NCBI GenBank assembly: GCA_963749675.1
Contig: CAVVNT010000001.1
Span: 496,001 to 560,000 of the forward strand
Reading direction: 5' to 3'
Source: Roseitranquillus sp963749675
GTDB taxonomy: Bacteria; Pseudomonadota; Alphaproteobacteria; Rhodobacterales; Rhodobacteraceae
DNA length: 64,000 bases
The notes beneath the pieces were generated by a model. That model worked only from the letters and a program-made list of their open reading frames with translations. It did not search any database and was not told the origin of the DNA. Every line of letters starts with the position of its first letter. Positions within the stretch are counted from its first letter, which is position 1. Made by a program: the position numbers and the translations under genes. Below are positions 8,055 through 18,107 of the stretch, piece after piece.

Positions 8055-9851
8055 ATGGCAGACGCGAAAAACTCCGAAACGAACAAACCGGAGAGCACCG
8101 GTCAGAGTGCGCCGAGAAAGCACATGGGAGGATCCGGTTCGGTCGAGACGACGCTGCCGCCGCGGGCGCGGGCGCAGATGCTGGGGCTCATCGACTTCCT
8201 CGATGATTTCAGCATCGAGCTCGAGACCGCTTTGGAGCTCTACGCGCCGAACCCGTTCTTGAAGATGGCCACGCACCTGATCCGCAGCCACATCGAGGGG
8301 AGAACCGTCACGCCGTCGTCTCTCGCGGCGGCATCGGGAGTTCCTTACGCCACGGCAACGCGGCGGATGGACGAAATGAAGCGTGCCGGACTGATCGAAC
8401 AGCGCGCCGAAGACGCGAACGGGCAAGAGCTTCTCGCTACATCCCAGCGCTGACCTGATCGAGGCGTGGGCGCAGTTCTCCGGCCGGGTGTTGCGGCTTG
8501 GGGCGGAGACCTTCGGCGGTCAGGAGGAGACCGCGCGAGACTACTACTACGGTCGCTCCTACATGGCCGGCCATTCGATCCAGCCGCCGCAGGTGCTGCA
8601 CGAGCCGCTGAACCTCGCAGGGGGACTCCGCATCCTGGTGCATGGCGATCCGACCTTCATGGTCATGGAAAACCTCAAGCGCCAGTTCGAGCAGATCGTC
8701 GGCTGCCGTATCTCTCAGCGCGCATTCTCCATCGATCGTCTGCGGCACGAAGCGTTGCGCAACGCCGAGCGACGGACCATCGACCTACGACATCGTCGCG
8801 ATCGATCTGCCGTGGATCGGCGAGTTCGCCGAGGCCGGCGTGCTCCTGCCGCTGGACGAGGTGATGGACGTCTCCAGACTGGATGCCGACGACTTCCACA
8901 CCGCCGGCTGGCGCGGCGCGCACTGGGCCGGCAGGCCCTATGGCGTGCCCAGCCAGACGACGCCGGAACTCTTTCTTCTACCGGACGGACCTGTTCGCCG
9001 ACGCCGGGCTCGAACCGCCGACGAGCACCGACGCCGTCCTGACCGCTGCGCAGGCGCTCCACGAGCCGACGCATGGCCGCTACGGCATCGCCTGGAACGC
9101 CGCGCGGGGCACGGCGCTCGGCCACACATTCCTGATGACCTGCGCCGACTTCGGTCAGCCGATCCTCGACCTCGCGCCGATCGCGGGCGGCTTCGACACC
9201 GACGACCTGCACGAGGGACGGCACAGCCCGACCATCGACACGCCGGTCGCGCTCGAGGCGGCGGAGTACCTCGTCGCGCTGCTGGAGTTCTCGCCGCCCG
9301 ACATCCTGTCGATGTCGTGGTACGAGCGCATCCGTCCCTATGCGGCGGGACGAGTCGCGATGGCCTATGGCTACACCCTCCTCGCGCCATATTTCGAGCT
9401 CGACGAGACTTCGCCGGCGCGCGGCCGCACCGGCTACCTGCCGCATCCGCCCGGGCCGCAGGGCGCGCCTCTCGCGCCCGTCGGCGGCTACGTCCTCGGC
9501 ATTCCGAGCAACCTGGCGCCCGAGCGGCGCGCGGCGGCGGCCGAGGCGCTCATCGCCTTCACCTCGCCCGAGGCGCAGAAGCTCTACGTCGAGAACGGCA
9601 GCCGCACCGCGCCGCGCTACTCGGTCGGCGCCGACCCTGACGTGCGACGGCTCTCCCCGATCTTCGATGCCGTCGACGCAGATGTCCTGGCGCGACGAGC
9701 TGCAATTCTGGCCGCGCCCGCCGATCCCGCGGATCAGCGAGATCATCCGATCTGCGGGCAGGAACTCCACGACATGCTGCGGGGCGTCACCTCGCCGCGA
9801 GAAGCGCTGAGGCGCGCGCAGGAGAGCGCAGACGCCGCGCTGAACGATTGA
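8055..9851 (+). CDS. Winged-helix regulator fused to an extracellular-type solute-binding domain (frame broken three times)
   Basis: Conceptual protein of about 597 residues. An unstructured N-terminus is followed by a winged-helix region (about residues 75-130; SSLAAASGVPYATATRRMDEMKRAGLI) and, after GKSFSLHPSADLIEAW, by a complete SBP_bac_1-type fold from about residue 190: a TYDIVAIDLPWIGEFA block, GVPSQTTPELFFYRTDLFADAG, and the C-terminal ALIAFTSPEAQKLY. There is no signal peptide, so it should be a cytoplasmic one-component sensor that binds a solute and DNA. It is divergent from the sugar ABC operon and heads the catabolic operon. Frame changes near 8418, 8773 and 8970 are each repairable by removing one base. 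Confidence 0.75.
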
Positions 9852-9862
9852 GGGAGGAACGA

Positions 9863-10671
9863 ATGGACCCCGAACGCCTGAAGGGCAAGAACATCCTGAT
9901 CACCGGCGCCGCCCGCGGCATGGGCGCCACCAACGCCGAGCATTTCGCCGAGCAGGGGGCCAACGTCTGCCTCGGCGACCTCGACCTCGATGCCGCGCAG
10001 CAGGTCGCCGACGCGCATCAACGAGCGCGGCAACGGCAAGGCGATCGCCGTCCGCATGGACGTGACCAAGCGGGAGGACAACGCCGCCGCCGTCGCCGCC
10101 ACCGTCGAGGCGTTCGGCATGATCAATGTCGGCCTCTTCAACGCCGGCCTGAACAAGCCCCGGTTCTTCATGGACATCGATGAGGACAACTGGGACCTGA
10201 TCATGGACAGTCAACACCAAGGCGATGTGGCTCGGCATGCAGGAGACCGCGCGCCAGATGATCGCCCAGGGCCCGCAGGAGCACGTCTACAAGCTCATCA
10301 ACGTGGGCTCCATCGCGTCGCGCAAGCCGCTGATCGACGTCACCGTCTACTGCACGTCGAAATACGGCTGCCTTGCGCTGACCCATTGCGGCGCGGTCTC
10401 GCTCGCCGAGCACAACATCACCGTCAACGGCTACGCGCCGGGCGTGGTGGTGACGCCGCTGTGGGAGCAGCTCGACAAGGACCTCGTCGACATCGGCTTC
10501 AAGCAGCGCGAGGGGCAGGCCTACGAGGACATCGTCGCGAACGAACTGAAGATAAAGCGCGTGTCCTACCCCGACGACGTCAAGGGCACGGCGGCGTTCC
10601 TCGCCAGCCACGACAGCGACTACATGACCGGCCAGATGATCCACATCGACGGCGGCTGGTGCATCCAGTGA
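9863..10671 (+). CDS. SDR-family oxidoreductase (two frame breaks)
   Basis: About 268 residues when the frame is restored near 10014 and 10204. Cofactor motif TGAARGMG near residue 14, NAG motif, catalytic Ser in VGSIASRKP, YCTSKYG with Tyr and Lys, and C-terminal SDYMTGQMIHIDGG are intact. It resembles the SDR at 6.0-6.8 kb in the IASR, ITV-GYAPGVV and SDYMTGQ blocks, so the two may act on related intermediates or be old duplicates. ATG with AGGGAGGAA just upstream; starts 11 bases after the regulator gene, so co-transcribed. Confidence 0.85.
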
Positions 10672-10724
10672 CGCGGCCGGCGGCGACACAATGGCGCTGG
10701 CATCGACGCATCCGGAGGACTTCA

Positions 10725-12025
10725 ATGAACGCACTCGACCCACGCATCCTGCAACCGGGCGACATGGACCCGAACTGGCGCTGGGACCGGCACCTGCCGG
10801 CCTGGGGCCACACCGCCGTCGATTTCGAGCGCCGCGTGGACCACGACCGCCTGCGCCGCTACCGCCTGAGCCGCGCCAAGGACGCGCTGAAGAAGTCCGA
10901 CTGCGGCTCGCTGCTGCTCTTCGACGTCAACAACATCCGCTACGTCACCGCGACCAAGATCGGCGAGTGGGAGCGGGACAAGATGTGCCGCTTCGCGCTG
11001 CTCTGCGGCGACGACGAGCCGTTCGTCTGGGACTTCGGCTCGGCCGCCGTGCACCACAAGGTCTACTGCGACTGGCTCGACCCCGAGCGCTGCCGCGCCG
11101 GCGTGGTCGGGATGCGCGGCACGATCCCGCCGTCGCTTCGGCCTGATCAAGAAGTACGCCGAGGAGATCGCCGGGCTGATCCGCGATGCCGGCATGGGCG
11201 ACATGCCGGTGGGCGTCGACTACGCCGAGACGGCGATGTTCTTCGCGCTGCAGGAGGCGGGGCTGAACGTCGTCGACGGCCAGCAGGTCATGCTGTCGGC
11301 GCCCGCGAGATCAAGAACTGGGACGAGATCCAGCTGCTCAACCAGGCCGCGTGCATGGTCGATGGCGTCTACCACATGATCTACGAGGAGCTGAAGCCCG
11401 GCGTGCGCGAGAACGACATCGTCGCGATGTCGAACAAGATGCTCTACGAGATGGGCTCGGACGACGTCGAGGCGATCAACGCGATCTCGCGGCGAGCGCT
11501 GCAACCCGCACCCGCACAACTTCACCGACCGCTACTTCCGCCCCGGCGACCAGGCGTTCTTCGACATCCTGCAATCGTATCAGGGCTACCGGACCTGCTA
11601 CTACCGGACCTTCAACATCGGCCGCGCGACGCCGGCGCAGCACGACGCCTACACCAAGGCGCGCGAGTGGCTCGACGTCGCCGATCGAGGCGATCAAGCC
11701 GGGCGTCACGACCGACAAGGTCGCCAAGCTCTGGCCCAAGGCCGAGGAGTTCGGCTTTCCCGACGAGCTGTCGGCCTTCGGGCTGCAGTTCGGCCACGGG
11801 CTGGGCCTGGCGCTGCACGAGCGGCCGATCATCAGCCGGGTGGTCAGCCTCGAGCATCCGATGGAGATCGAGACCGGCATGGTGTTCGCGCTGGAGACCT
11901 ACTGCCCGGCCTCCGACGGCTACTCGGCCGCGCGGATCGAGGAGGAGGTGGTGGTGACCGACACCGGCTGCGAGGTGATCTCGCTGTTCCCGGCCGAGGA
12001 GCTGCCGATCGCGAACCGCTACTGA
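10725..12025 (+). CDS. M24-family protein, creatinase-like (at least four frame breaks)
   Basis: About 430 residues after repair. The N-terminal creatinase-like half (LLLFDVNNIRYVTATKIGEW) is followed by a pita-bread catalytic fold with GHGLGLALHE, METGMVFALE and ARIEEEVVV. The block that carries two metal Asp residues in aminopeptidase P reads FFDILQSYQGYRTCYYRTF, where the second Asp is replaced. Creatinase also lacks the metal and shows a similar FDIL...GYYT..RT block, so a metal-independent hydrolase or lyase is more likely than a peptidase. A His-rich NPHPHNF stretch could provide the catalytic His. Frame breaks near 11136, 11302, 11497 and 11690. GGAGGA precedes the ATG. Substrate unknown. 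Confidence 0.7.
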
Positions 12026-12117
12026 CCGACCTGCCGGAGCCGGTGCGCGCATCCGGCGGGGATACTTCGAGGAACAAGCAAGGCGGGCGCGACACGCGTC
12101 CGCCGAGGGAGGACCGC

Positions 12118-13119
12118 ATGGCGAAGGCCGGGGCGAAGAAGACCAACACCGAAGCGTATCTGACGATGTACCGCCAGATGGTCCGCATCCGCGCCTTCGA
12201 GGACCAGGCCAACCAGCTCTACCTCTCGGCGAAGATGCCGGGGCTGACGCACATGTACTCGGGCCAGGAGGCGGTGGCGGTCGGCATCTGCGAGGCGCTG
12301 ACCGACGACGACAAGATCACCTCGACCCATCGCGGCCACGGCCATTGCGTCGCCAAGGGCGCGAACTTCCGCGAGATGTTCTGCGAGCTGCTCGGCAAGG
12401 AGGAGGGCTATTGCCGCGGCAAGGGCGGCTCGATGCACATCGCCGACCAGAGCCACGGCAACCTCGGCGCCAACGCCATCGTCGGCGGCTCCATGGGGAT
12501 CGCCACCGGCGCCGCGCTGACGGCCAAGCTGCAGAAGACCGGGCAGGTCGCGGTCTGCTTCTTCGGCGACGGCGCGACGGCGCAGGGCCTCTGGTACGAG
12601 GTGATGAACATGGCGGCGCTCTGGAAGCTGCCGGTGATCTACGCCTGCGAGAACAACGGCTACTCGCGAATACACCAAGACCGAGGAGATCGCCGCGGGC
12701 TCGATCACCGCCCGCGCCGAGGCGTTCGGGATCGAGAGCCACAGCGTCGACGGCCAGGACGTGCTGGCGGTCAACGACCTGACCCAGAAGCTCGTCGAGC
12801 GGGCGCGCAAGGGCGAGGGGCCGTTCTTCATCGAGCTCAAGACCTACCGCTACCACGGCCACCATGTCGGCGACATCAACCGCGACTACTACCGCGCCAA
12901 GGACGAGGAGGCGGAGTGGAAGAAGGTGCGCGACCCGATCGTCAATTTCGGCAAGTGGCTGGAGGGCGAGGGCATCGTCACCGCCGACGAGCTCGTCGCG
13001 ATCGGCGACGAGGTGAAGGCCGACGCCGAGGCCGCCGTCGCCTACGCGCTGAAGGCGAAGTACCCCGACGCCGAAGGAAGTCGACATGCACGTCTATGCC
13101 GGCGTCGAGCGCGCCTTAG
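12118..13119 (+). CDS. Dehydrogenase E1 component alpha, acetoin/pyruvate type (frame broken)
   Basis: About 333 residues after repair. TPP-dependent E1 alpha features: HRGHGHCVAKG near residue 68, GKGGSMHIAD, the TPP motif GDGATAQG...ACENN near residues 150-180, and TYRYHGHHVGD containing the phosphorylation-loop counterpart. Closest in style to AcoA of acetoin dehydrogenase and to bacterial PDH E1 alpha. It forms an alpha2beta2 E1 with the next gene and decarboxylates a 2-oxo acid or acetoin. Frame breaks near 12668 and 13073 and, because no stop would otherwise separate it from E1 beta, near 13108, after which TAG at 13117-13119 ends it. Confidence 0.85.
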   Translation: MAKAGAKKTNTEAYLTMYRQMVRIRAFEDQANQLYLSAKMPGLTHMYSGQEAVAVGICEALTDDDKITSTHRGHGHCVAKGANFREMFCELLGKEEGYCRGKGGSMHIADQSHGNLGANAIVGGSMGIATGAALTAKLQKTGQVAVCFFGDGATAQGLWYEVMNMAALWKLPVIYACENNGYSRIHQDRGDRRGLDHRPRRGVRDREPQRRRPGRAGGQRPDPEARRAGAQGRGAVLHRAQDLPLPRPPCRRHQPRLLPRQGRGGGVEEGARPDRQFRQVAGGRGHRHRRRARRDRRRGEGRRRGRRRLRAEGEVPRRRRKSTCTSMPASSAP

Positions 13120-13127
13120 GAGGCGTG

Positions 13128-14133
13128 ATGCGCGAGATCACCCTGTCCAAGGCCGTCAACGAGGCCATCGCCGAAGAGATGCGGCGCGACGAGACCGTGT
13201 TCCTGATGGGCGAGGACGTCGCCGAGGCGGGCACGCCGTTCAAGGTGCTGTCCGGCCTCGTCGAGGAGTTCGGCACCGAGCGCGTGCATCGACACGCCGA
13301 TCTCCGAGCCCGGCTTCGTCGGCATCGCCGTGGGCGCGGCGATGACCGGATCGCGCCCGATCGTCGACCTGATGTTCGGCGACTTCCTGTTCCTGGTGAT
13401 GGACCAGCTCTGCAACCAGGCGGCGAAGACGCACTACATGTCGGGCGGCAAGCTGAAGGTGCCGATGGTGCTGCGGACGAACCTCGGCGCCACGCGGCGC
13501 TCGGCGGCGCAGCACAGCCAGTCGCTGCACGCGCTGGTGGCGCACATCCCCGGGCTGAAGGTGGCGATGCCGTCCTCGGCCTACGAGGCCAAGGGGCTGA
13601 TGAAGACCGCGATCCGGGACGACAACCCGGTGGTGATCTTCGAGGACAAGCTGATGTACCAGGACAAGGCCCCGGTGCCGGAGGAGGAATACCTGATCCC
13701 CTTCGGCGAGGCCAAGGTCCTGCGCGAGGGGCGCGACATCACCCTCGTCGGCACCTCGTCGATGGTGCAGGTCTGCCTGAAGGCGGCCGAGATGCTCGAC
13801 GGCGACGGCATCTCGGCCGAGGTGATCGACCCGCGCACGATCGTGCCGCTCGACGAGGCGACGATCGTCGAGAGCGTGCAGCAAGACCTCGCCGCGCGAT
13901 GGTCGTCGACGAGGGCCACCAGAGCTACGGCGTCACGGCCGAGATCGCGGCGCGGATCGGCGAGAAGGCGTTCTACCACCTCGACGCGCCGGTGATGCGG
14001 ATGGGCGCGATGGACGTGCCGGTGCCGTTCTCGCCCGGCGCTGGAGGACCTGACGGTGCCGACGCCCGAGGGCGTGGCCGAGCGGGCGCGCAAGGCGGTG
14101 CGCGGGGAGCTTCATCCATGCCGCATGAGGTGA
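13128..14133 (+). CDS. Dehydrogenase E1 component beta (frame broken)
   Basis: About 333 residues after repair. Typical E1 beta blocks: MREITLSKAVNEAIAEEM, GEDVAEAGTPFKV, DTPISEPGFVGIAVGAA, the K-site region PMVLRTNLGA, HSQSLHALVAHIPGLKV and VVDEGHQSYGVTAEIAA. GDFL in FGDFLFLVMDQL and the transketolase C-domain are intact. AGGAGG precedes the ATG by five bases. Frame changes near 13286, 13884 (two bases) and 14040. The repaired frame ends at 14131-14133, inside the start of the E2-like gene, so the two are translationally coupled. Confidence 0.85.
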
Positions 14134-15519
14134 TCATGCCGGCGCTCGGCATGGCGCAGGATACCGGCCAGATCGTCGCCTGGCTGAAGCAGCCGGGCGA
14201 CGCGGTGAAGGCCGGCGACGCGCTGATGGAGGTCGAGACCGACAAGGCGACGATGGAGGTCGAGGCCGCGGCCGACGGCTACCTCACCGATGTCCGCGCC
14301 GCGGCGGGCGACAACGTGCCGGTGGGCGACGTCGTCGCGATGATCTCCGAGAGCGCCGACGGCGCCGGCGAGGCGCCCGCCGGACCGAGGCGGCGGCGGA
14401 CGCGGCCGAGCGACGCCGGCTCCGGAGGACGCCGCCGCAGAGCGACGACGGCGCCGTCGAGGGCGAGGAGGTGATCATGCCCGCGCTCGGCATGTCGCCA
14501 GGATTCGGGCAAGATCGTCGCCTGGCTGAAGGCAGCCGGGCGACGAGGTCGCGGCCGACGACATCCTGCTTCGAGGTCGAGACCGACAAGGCGGTGATCG
14601 AGGTCGCGGCCGGCCACGACGGCTGGCTCGCCGAGACGCGCGGCGAGGAAGGCGACGACGTCCCGGTGGGCGAGGTCATCGCCATCATCTCGGCCGAGAA
14701 GCCGAACGCGCGCCACGCAGCCGTCTCGCGCGCCGAGGCGGCGGGCCAAGGCCGAGCCGCGGCGCCCGCGGCGGAGCCAGGCAGGCCGAAGCCGAAGCCG
14801 AAGCCGGCCCGCGAAGGCGGCTGCGACGAAGCCGGCAGCCGCGGACACCGCCGCCGCCGGCGCCGCGGCCCCGAGGGCCGCATCCTCGCCTCGCCCAAGG
14901 CGCGGCGGCTCGCGGCCGAGCGCGGGCCTCGACCTCGCGCGTCTGGTCGAGGCGGGGTACGCGCCGCCGTTCCACGTCGCCGATCTCGAGACGCTGGCGG
15001 CGCTGCCCGACCGTCGGCCGCCGCGGCGCCCGCCGCCGCGCCGCGGCCGGCGGCGCCCGGATCGAGGCCGAGGTGCCCGCCGACGCGCTCGCCGCGTTCT
15101 GCGACTGGGCGGCGGCCGAGGACACCCGGTCGCCGCGGCGCCGCGCGGTTGCCGCCTTCGCCGCGGCCGCGCTGCGCGCAGGCGACCGGCGCACGAGGGC
15201 GCGCTCCACGTCGCGCTGTCGCGCGGCCCGGCGGCGCGGCCGACGTCCACGCCGACCTCGACCGGCTCGCCGCTCGGCGCCGAGGCCGAGAGCGGCGGAG
15301 GCGCGCCCGACCTCGTCCTGCGCGACCTCTCGGCGAGCCGCCTGACCGCCGTGTCGCTCGGCCGCGGCGCGGCGCCGACGCTGACGCTCGCCCGCCGCGG
15401 CGAGAGCTACGCCCTGACGCTCGACTTCGACGCCGCCGCGCTCGACCCCGATGCCGCGATCGCCCTCGATCGACGGGCTCGCCGGGCGGATCGAGGAGCC
15501 GCTGCGCCACCTGCTCTGA
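14118..15519 (+). CDS. Lipoyl-carrier E2-like protein with two lipoyl domains, E3/E1-binding domain and a degenerate C-domain (many frame breaks)
   Basis: Two lipoyl domains are clear: the first begins at the ATG (HEVIMPALGMAQDTGQIVAW, lipoyl lysine in VETDKATMEV), the second begins near 14470 (VIMPALGMS, VETDKAVIEV). An Ala/Pro/Glu linker leads to a peripheral-subunit-binding domain (GRILASPKARRLAAERG) near 14.88 kb. The rest, 15.06-15.52 kb, has the feel of an acyltransferase domain (RLTAVSLGRG, ALIDGLAGRIEEPLRHLL end) but no catalytic HxxxDG motif. At least seven frame changes make the linker sequence uncertain. It would swing acetyl or acyl groups between E1 and the separate E2 encoded at 17 kb. 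Confidence 0.7.
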
Positions 15520-15531
15520 AAGGACCCGCCC

Positions 15532-16993
15532 ATGCCCGACACCCAGCGCTCCGACGACGTTCCTGACCGACCTCTGGATCGACGGCGGCTGGCGCCCCGG
15601 CTCCGAGCGGCGAGCGGTTCGACGTGCATCAACCCGGCCGACGAGAGCGTGCTCGCCTCCGTCGCCTCGGCCACCGTCGACGACGCCCATGCCGCGCTCG
15701 ACGCCGCCGACGCCGCCTTCGCCGACTGGGCCGGCCGCAGCCCCGCGCGAGCGCGTCCGAGATCCTGCGCAAGGCGTGGGAGCTGATGACCGCGCGGCTC
15801 GACCACTTCGCGCGGCTGATCACGCTCGAGAACGGCAAGGCCCGCGCCGACGCCATGGGCGAGGCGACCTACGCCGCCGAGTTCTTCCGCTGGTTCGCCG
15901 AGGAGGCGGTGCGCGCCGACGGCCTGATCTCCCGCGCGCCCGCCTCCGGCGCGCGCATCATCGTGCAGCACAAGCCCGCCGGCATCGCGGTGCTGGTGAC
16001 GCCGTGGAACTATCCGGCCGCGATGGGCACGCGAAAGATCGCCCCGGCGCTGGCCGCGGGCTGCCCGGTGATCATCAAGCCCGCCGCCGAGACGCCGCTG
16101 ACCATGCTGGCGCTGATGCCGCTGCTGGAGGAGGCCGGCGTGCCGAAGGGCGTCGTCAACGTGCTGCCGACGCGCGCAGACCGGCAAGGTGGTCGACGCG
16201 ATGCTGCACGACCCGCGGGTGCGCGTCGTCAGCTTCACCGGCTCGACCGGGGTCGGCCGGACGCTGCTCAAGTCGGCGGCCGACCAGATCCTCACGCCGG
16301 CGATGGAGCTTGGCGGCAACGCGCCGCTGATCGTCTTCGACGACGCCGACCTCGATCTCGCGGTGAAGGGCACGATGCTGGCCAAGATGCGCAACCTCGG
16401 CGAGGCCTGCACCGCGGCGAACCGGATCTACGTCCACGAGGCGGTCGCCGAGGCGTTCACCGAGAAGCTGACCGCGGCGATGGGCGCGCTCAAGGTCGGC
16501 AACGGGCTGGACGAAGGCGTGGACGTCGGGCCGCTCGTCAACGCCTCGACCCGCGACAAGGTCGCGGCCTTCGTCGAGGACGCCGTGGCGAAGGGCGCGA
16601 AGCTTCGCCTCGGCGGCAAGGCGCCCGACGGCCCCGGCTTCTTCTATCCGCCGACGGTGATGACCGACGTGCCGGAGACCGCCGAGTGCGTGCACGACGA
16701 GATCTTCGGCCCCGTCGCGGCGCTGCAGACCTTCACCGACCAGGAGGACGTGATCCGCCGCGCCAACGCCACCGAGTACGGCCTCGTCGCCTACGTCTTC
16801 TCGCGCGACTTCAAGCGCGCGCTGCAGGTCTGCGAGCGGCTCGACTACGGCATGGTCGGGCTCAACCGCGGCCTCGTCTCGCGACCCGGCGGCGCCGTTC
16901 GGCGGCACCAAGCAGTCGGGCCTCGGCCGCGAGGGCGGGCACGAAGGCATGTTCGAGTTCATGGAAGCCCAGTACATCTCGGCGGAGTGGTGA
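15532..16993 (+). CDS. NAD(P)-dependent aldehyde dehydrogenase, succinate-semialdehyde dehydrogenase-like (frame broken)
   Basis: About 484 residues after repair, standard ALDH length. Visible: VTPWNYPAAMGTRKIAPALAAGCPVIIKPA (cofactor site), FTGSTGVGR, catalytic Glu in MELGGNAPLIVFDDAD, catalytic Cys in GEACTAANRIYVH, and EIFGPVAALQTF near the C-terminus, ending with FGGTKQSGLGREGG. These resemble GabD-type enzymes. Frame breaks cluster at 15.55-15.76 kb, with others near 16178 and 16893. It sits between the two E2-type genes with 12- and 2-base gaps, so an aldehyde intermediate of the same pathway is its probable substrate. Confidence 0.88.
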
Positions 16994-16995
16994 GC

Positions 16996-17899
16996 ATGGG
17001 GGAGGTCATCGCCAGCCCCGCGGTCCGCGCCTATGCCGGCCGCAAGGGCGTCGACATCGAGAAGCTGGCGCGGGAAACCGGCCGCGAGACCATCGCCCGC
17101 GAGGACGTCGAGCGGAAGGCCGGCGGCGGCGGCACCGCACCGGCGCCGGCGCGCCGAGGCCGCCGGGCGGGACTACTGGGACGTCGACCACGCCGCCTGC
17201 GGCCCGGTCGAGGAGGAGCCGCTGTCGCGCTTCGCCCGCGTCGCCGCCGAGAACCTCGCCGCGGCGCAGGCGCTGATCCCGGCCGTCACCCACCACGACC
17301 GCGCCGACATGCGCGCCGTCGAGGCGCTGCGCGCGACGGCTCAAGGACGAGGCCGCGGAGCGCGGCGTCAGGCTGACCGCGCTCGCCTTCCACGTGAAGG
17401 CGCTGGCGCGCTGCCTCGGCGAGTTCCCGCGCTTCAACGCCTCGCTCTCCGCCGACGGCGAGACGCTGATCCTGAAGCGCTACGTCCATGTCGGGATCGC
17501 CGTCGACACGCCGCACGGCCTGATGGTGCCGGTGATCCGCGACGCCGACCGCAAGGGTCTCTGGGCGATCGCCGCCGAGATCGGCGACCTCGCCGCCCGC
17601 GCGCAGGCGCGCAAGGTCCGGCCCGACGAGATGGGCGGCGCCTCGATGACCGATCTCCAACCTCGGCGGCATCGGCGGCACCGCCTTCACGCCCATCGTC
17701 AATCCGCCGGAGGTCGCGATCCTCGGCCTCACCCGCACCGAGACTCGTGCCGGTCTGGGACGGCGAGGCCTGGCGGCCCGTGCCGATGGTCCCGCTCGAC
17801 CTCTCCTACGACCACCGCGTCATCAACGGCGCCGACGCCGCGCGATTTCTCGCGCGATACGCCCAACTGCTCGCCGACCCGCGCCGCCTGATGCTCTGA
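16996..17899 (+). CDS. Lipoyl-less 2-oxoacid dehydrogenase E2 acyltransferase with E1/E3-binding domain (frame broken)
   Basis: About 300 residues after repair. It begins directly with a peripheral-subunit-binding domain (ASPAVRAYAGRKGVDIEKL, residues 6-40) and continues with the CAT-type core: FHVKALARCL, FNASL, VGIAVDTPHGLMVPVIRDAD, SMTISNLGGIGGTAFTPIVNPPEVAILG and the catalytic SYDHRVINGADAARF, where His and the Asn variant of HxxxDG are seen. No lipoyl domain exists, so it must use lipoate on another chain, most simply the protein at 14.1-15.5 kb. Frame breaks near 17155, 17340, 17655 and 17743. Its ATG follows the aldehyde dehydrogenase stop by two bases. Confidence 0.82.
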
Positions 17900-17912
17900 A
17901 CGGCCGGCCGCT

Positions 17913-17941
17913 GCTTGAAGCGGGTGACGCCCCCTTCAAGC
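17913..17941 (+). terminator. Hairpin after the E2 gene, probable terminator
   Basis: GCTTGAAG (17913-17920) pairs with CTTCAAGC (17934-17941), with an inner GGG/CCC pairing around a short loop. It starts 13 bases after the last stop of the catabolic operon. No clear T-run follows, so it may be Rho-assisted. Confidence 0.5.
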
Positions 17942-18107
17942 CTTGGGACCAGCATTCGAGCGATCGTTCCCGCGCCTAATGGTGCGAGCCTGCACGGCGC
18001 CCTCGGCAGCGCCGCTCCGTCATGCGGAACGTCTGCCGGTGCAGCGATGTTGACCCGGTATCCCGGCCGTCGACGCCGGACCCACCGCCTCGAAGCCCGA
18101 GAAGTCT

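Noticed and set aside
10725..12025. DMSP lyase DddP
   Set aside because: DddP is an M24 relative common in Rhodobacterales, but the diagnostic FDTD...CTDISRSW metal block is not present here.
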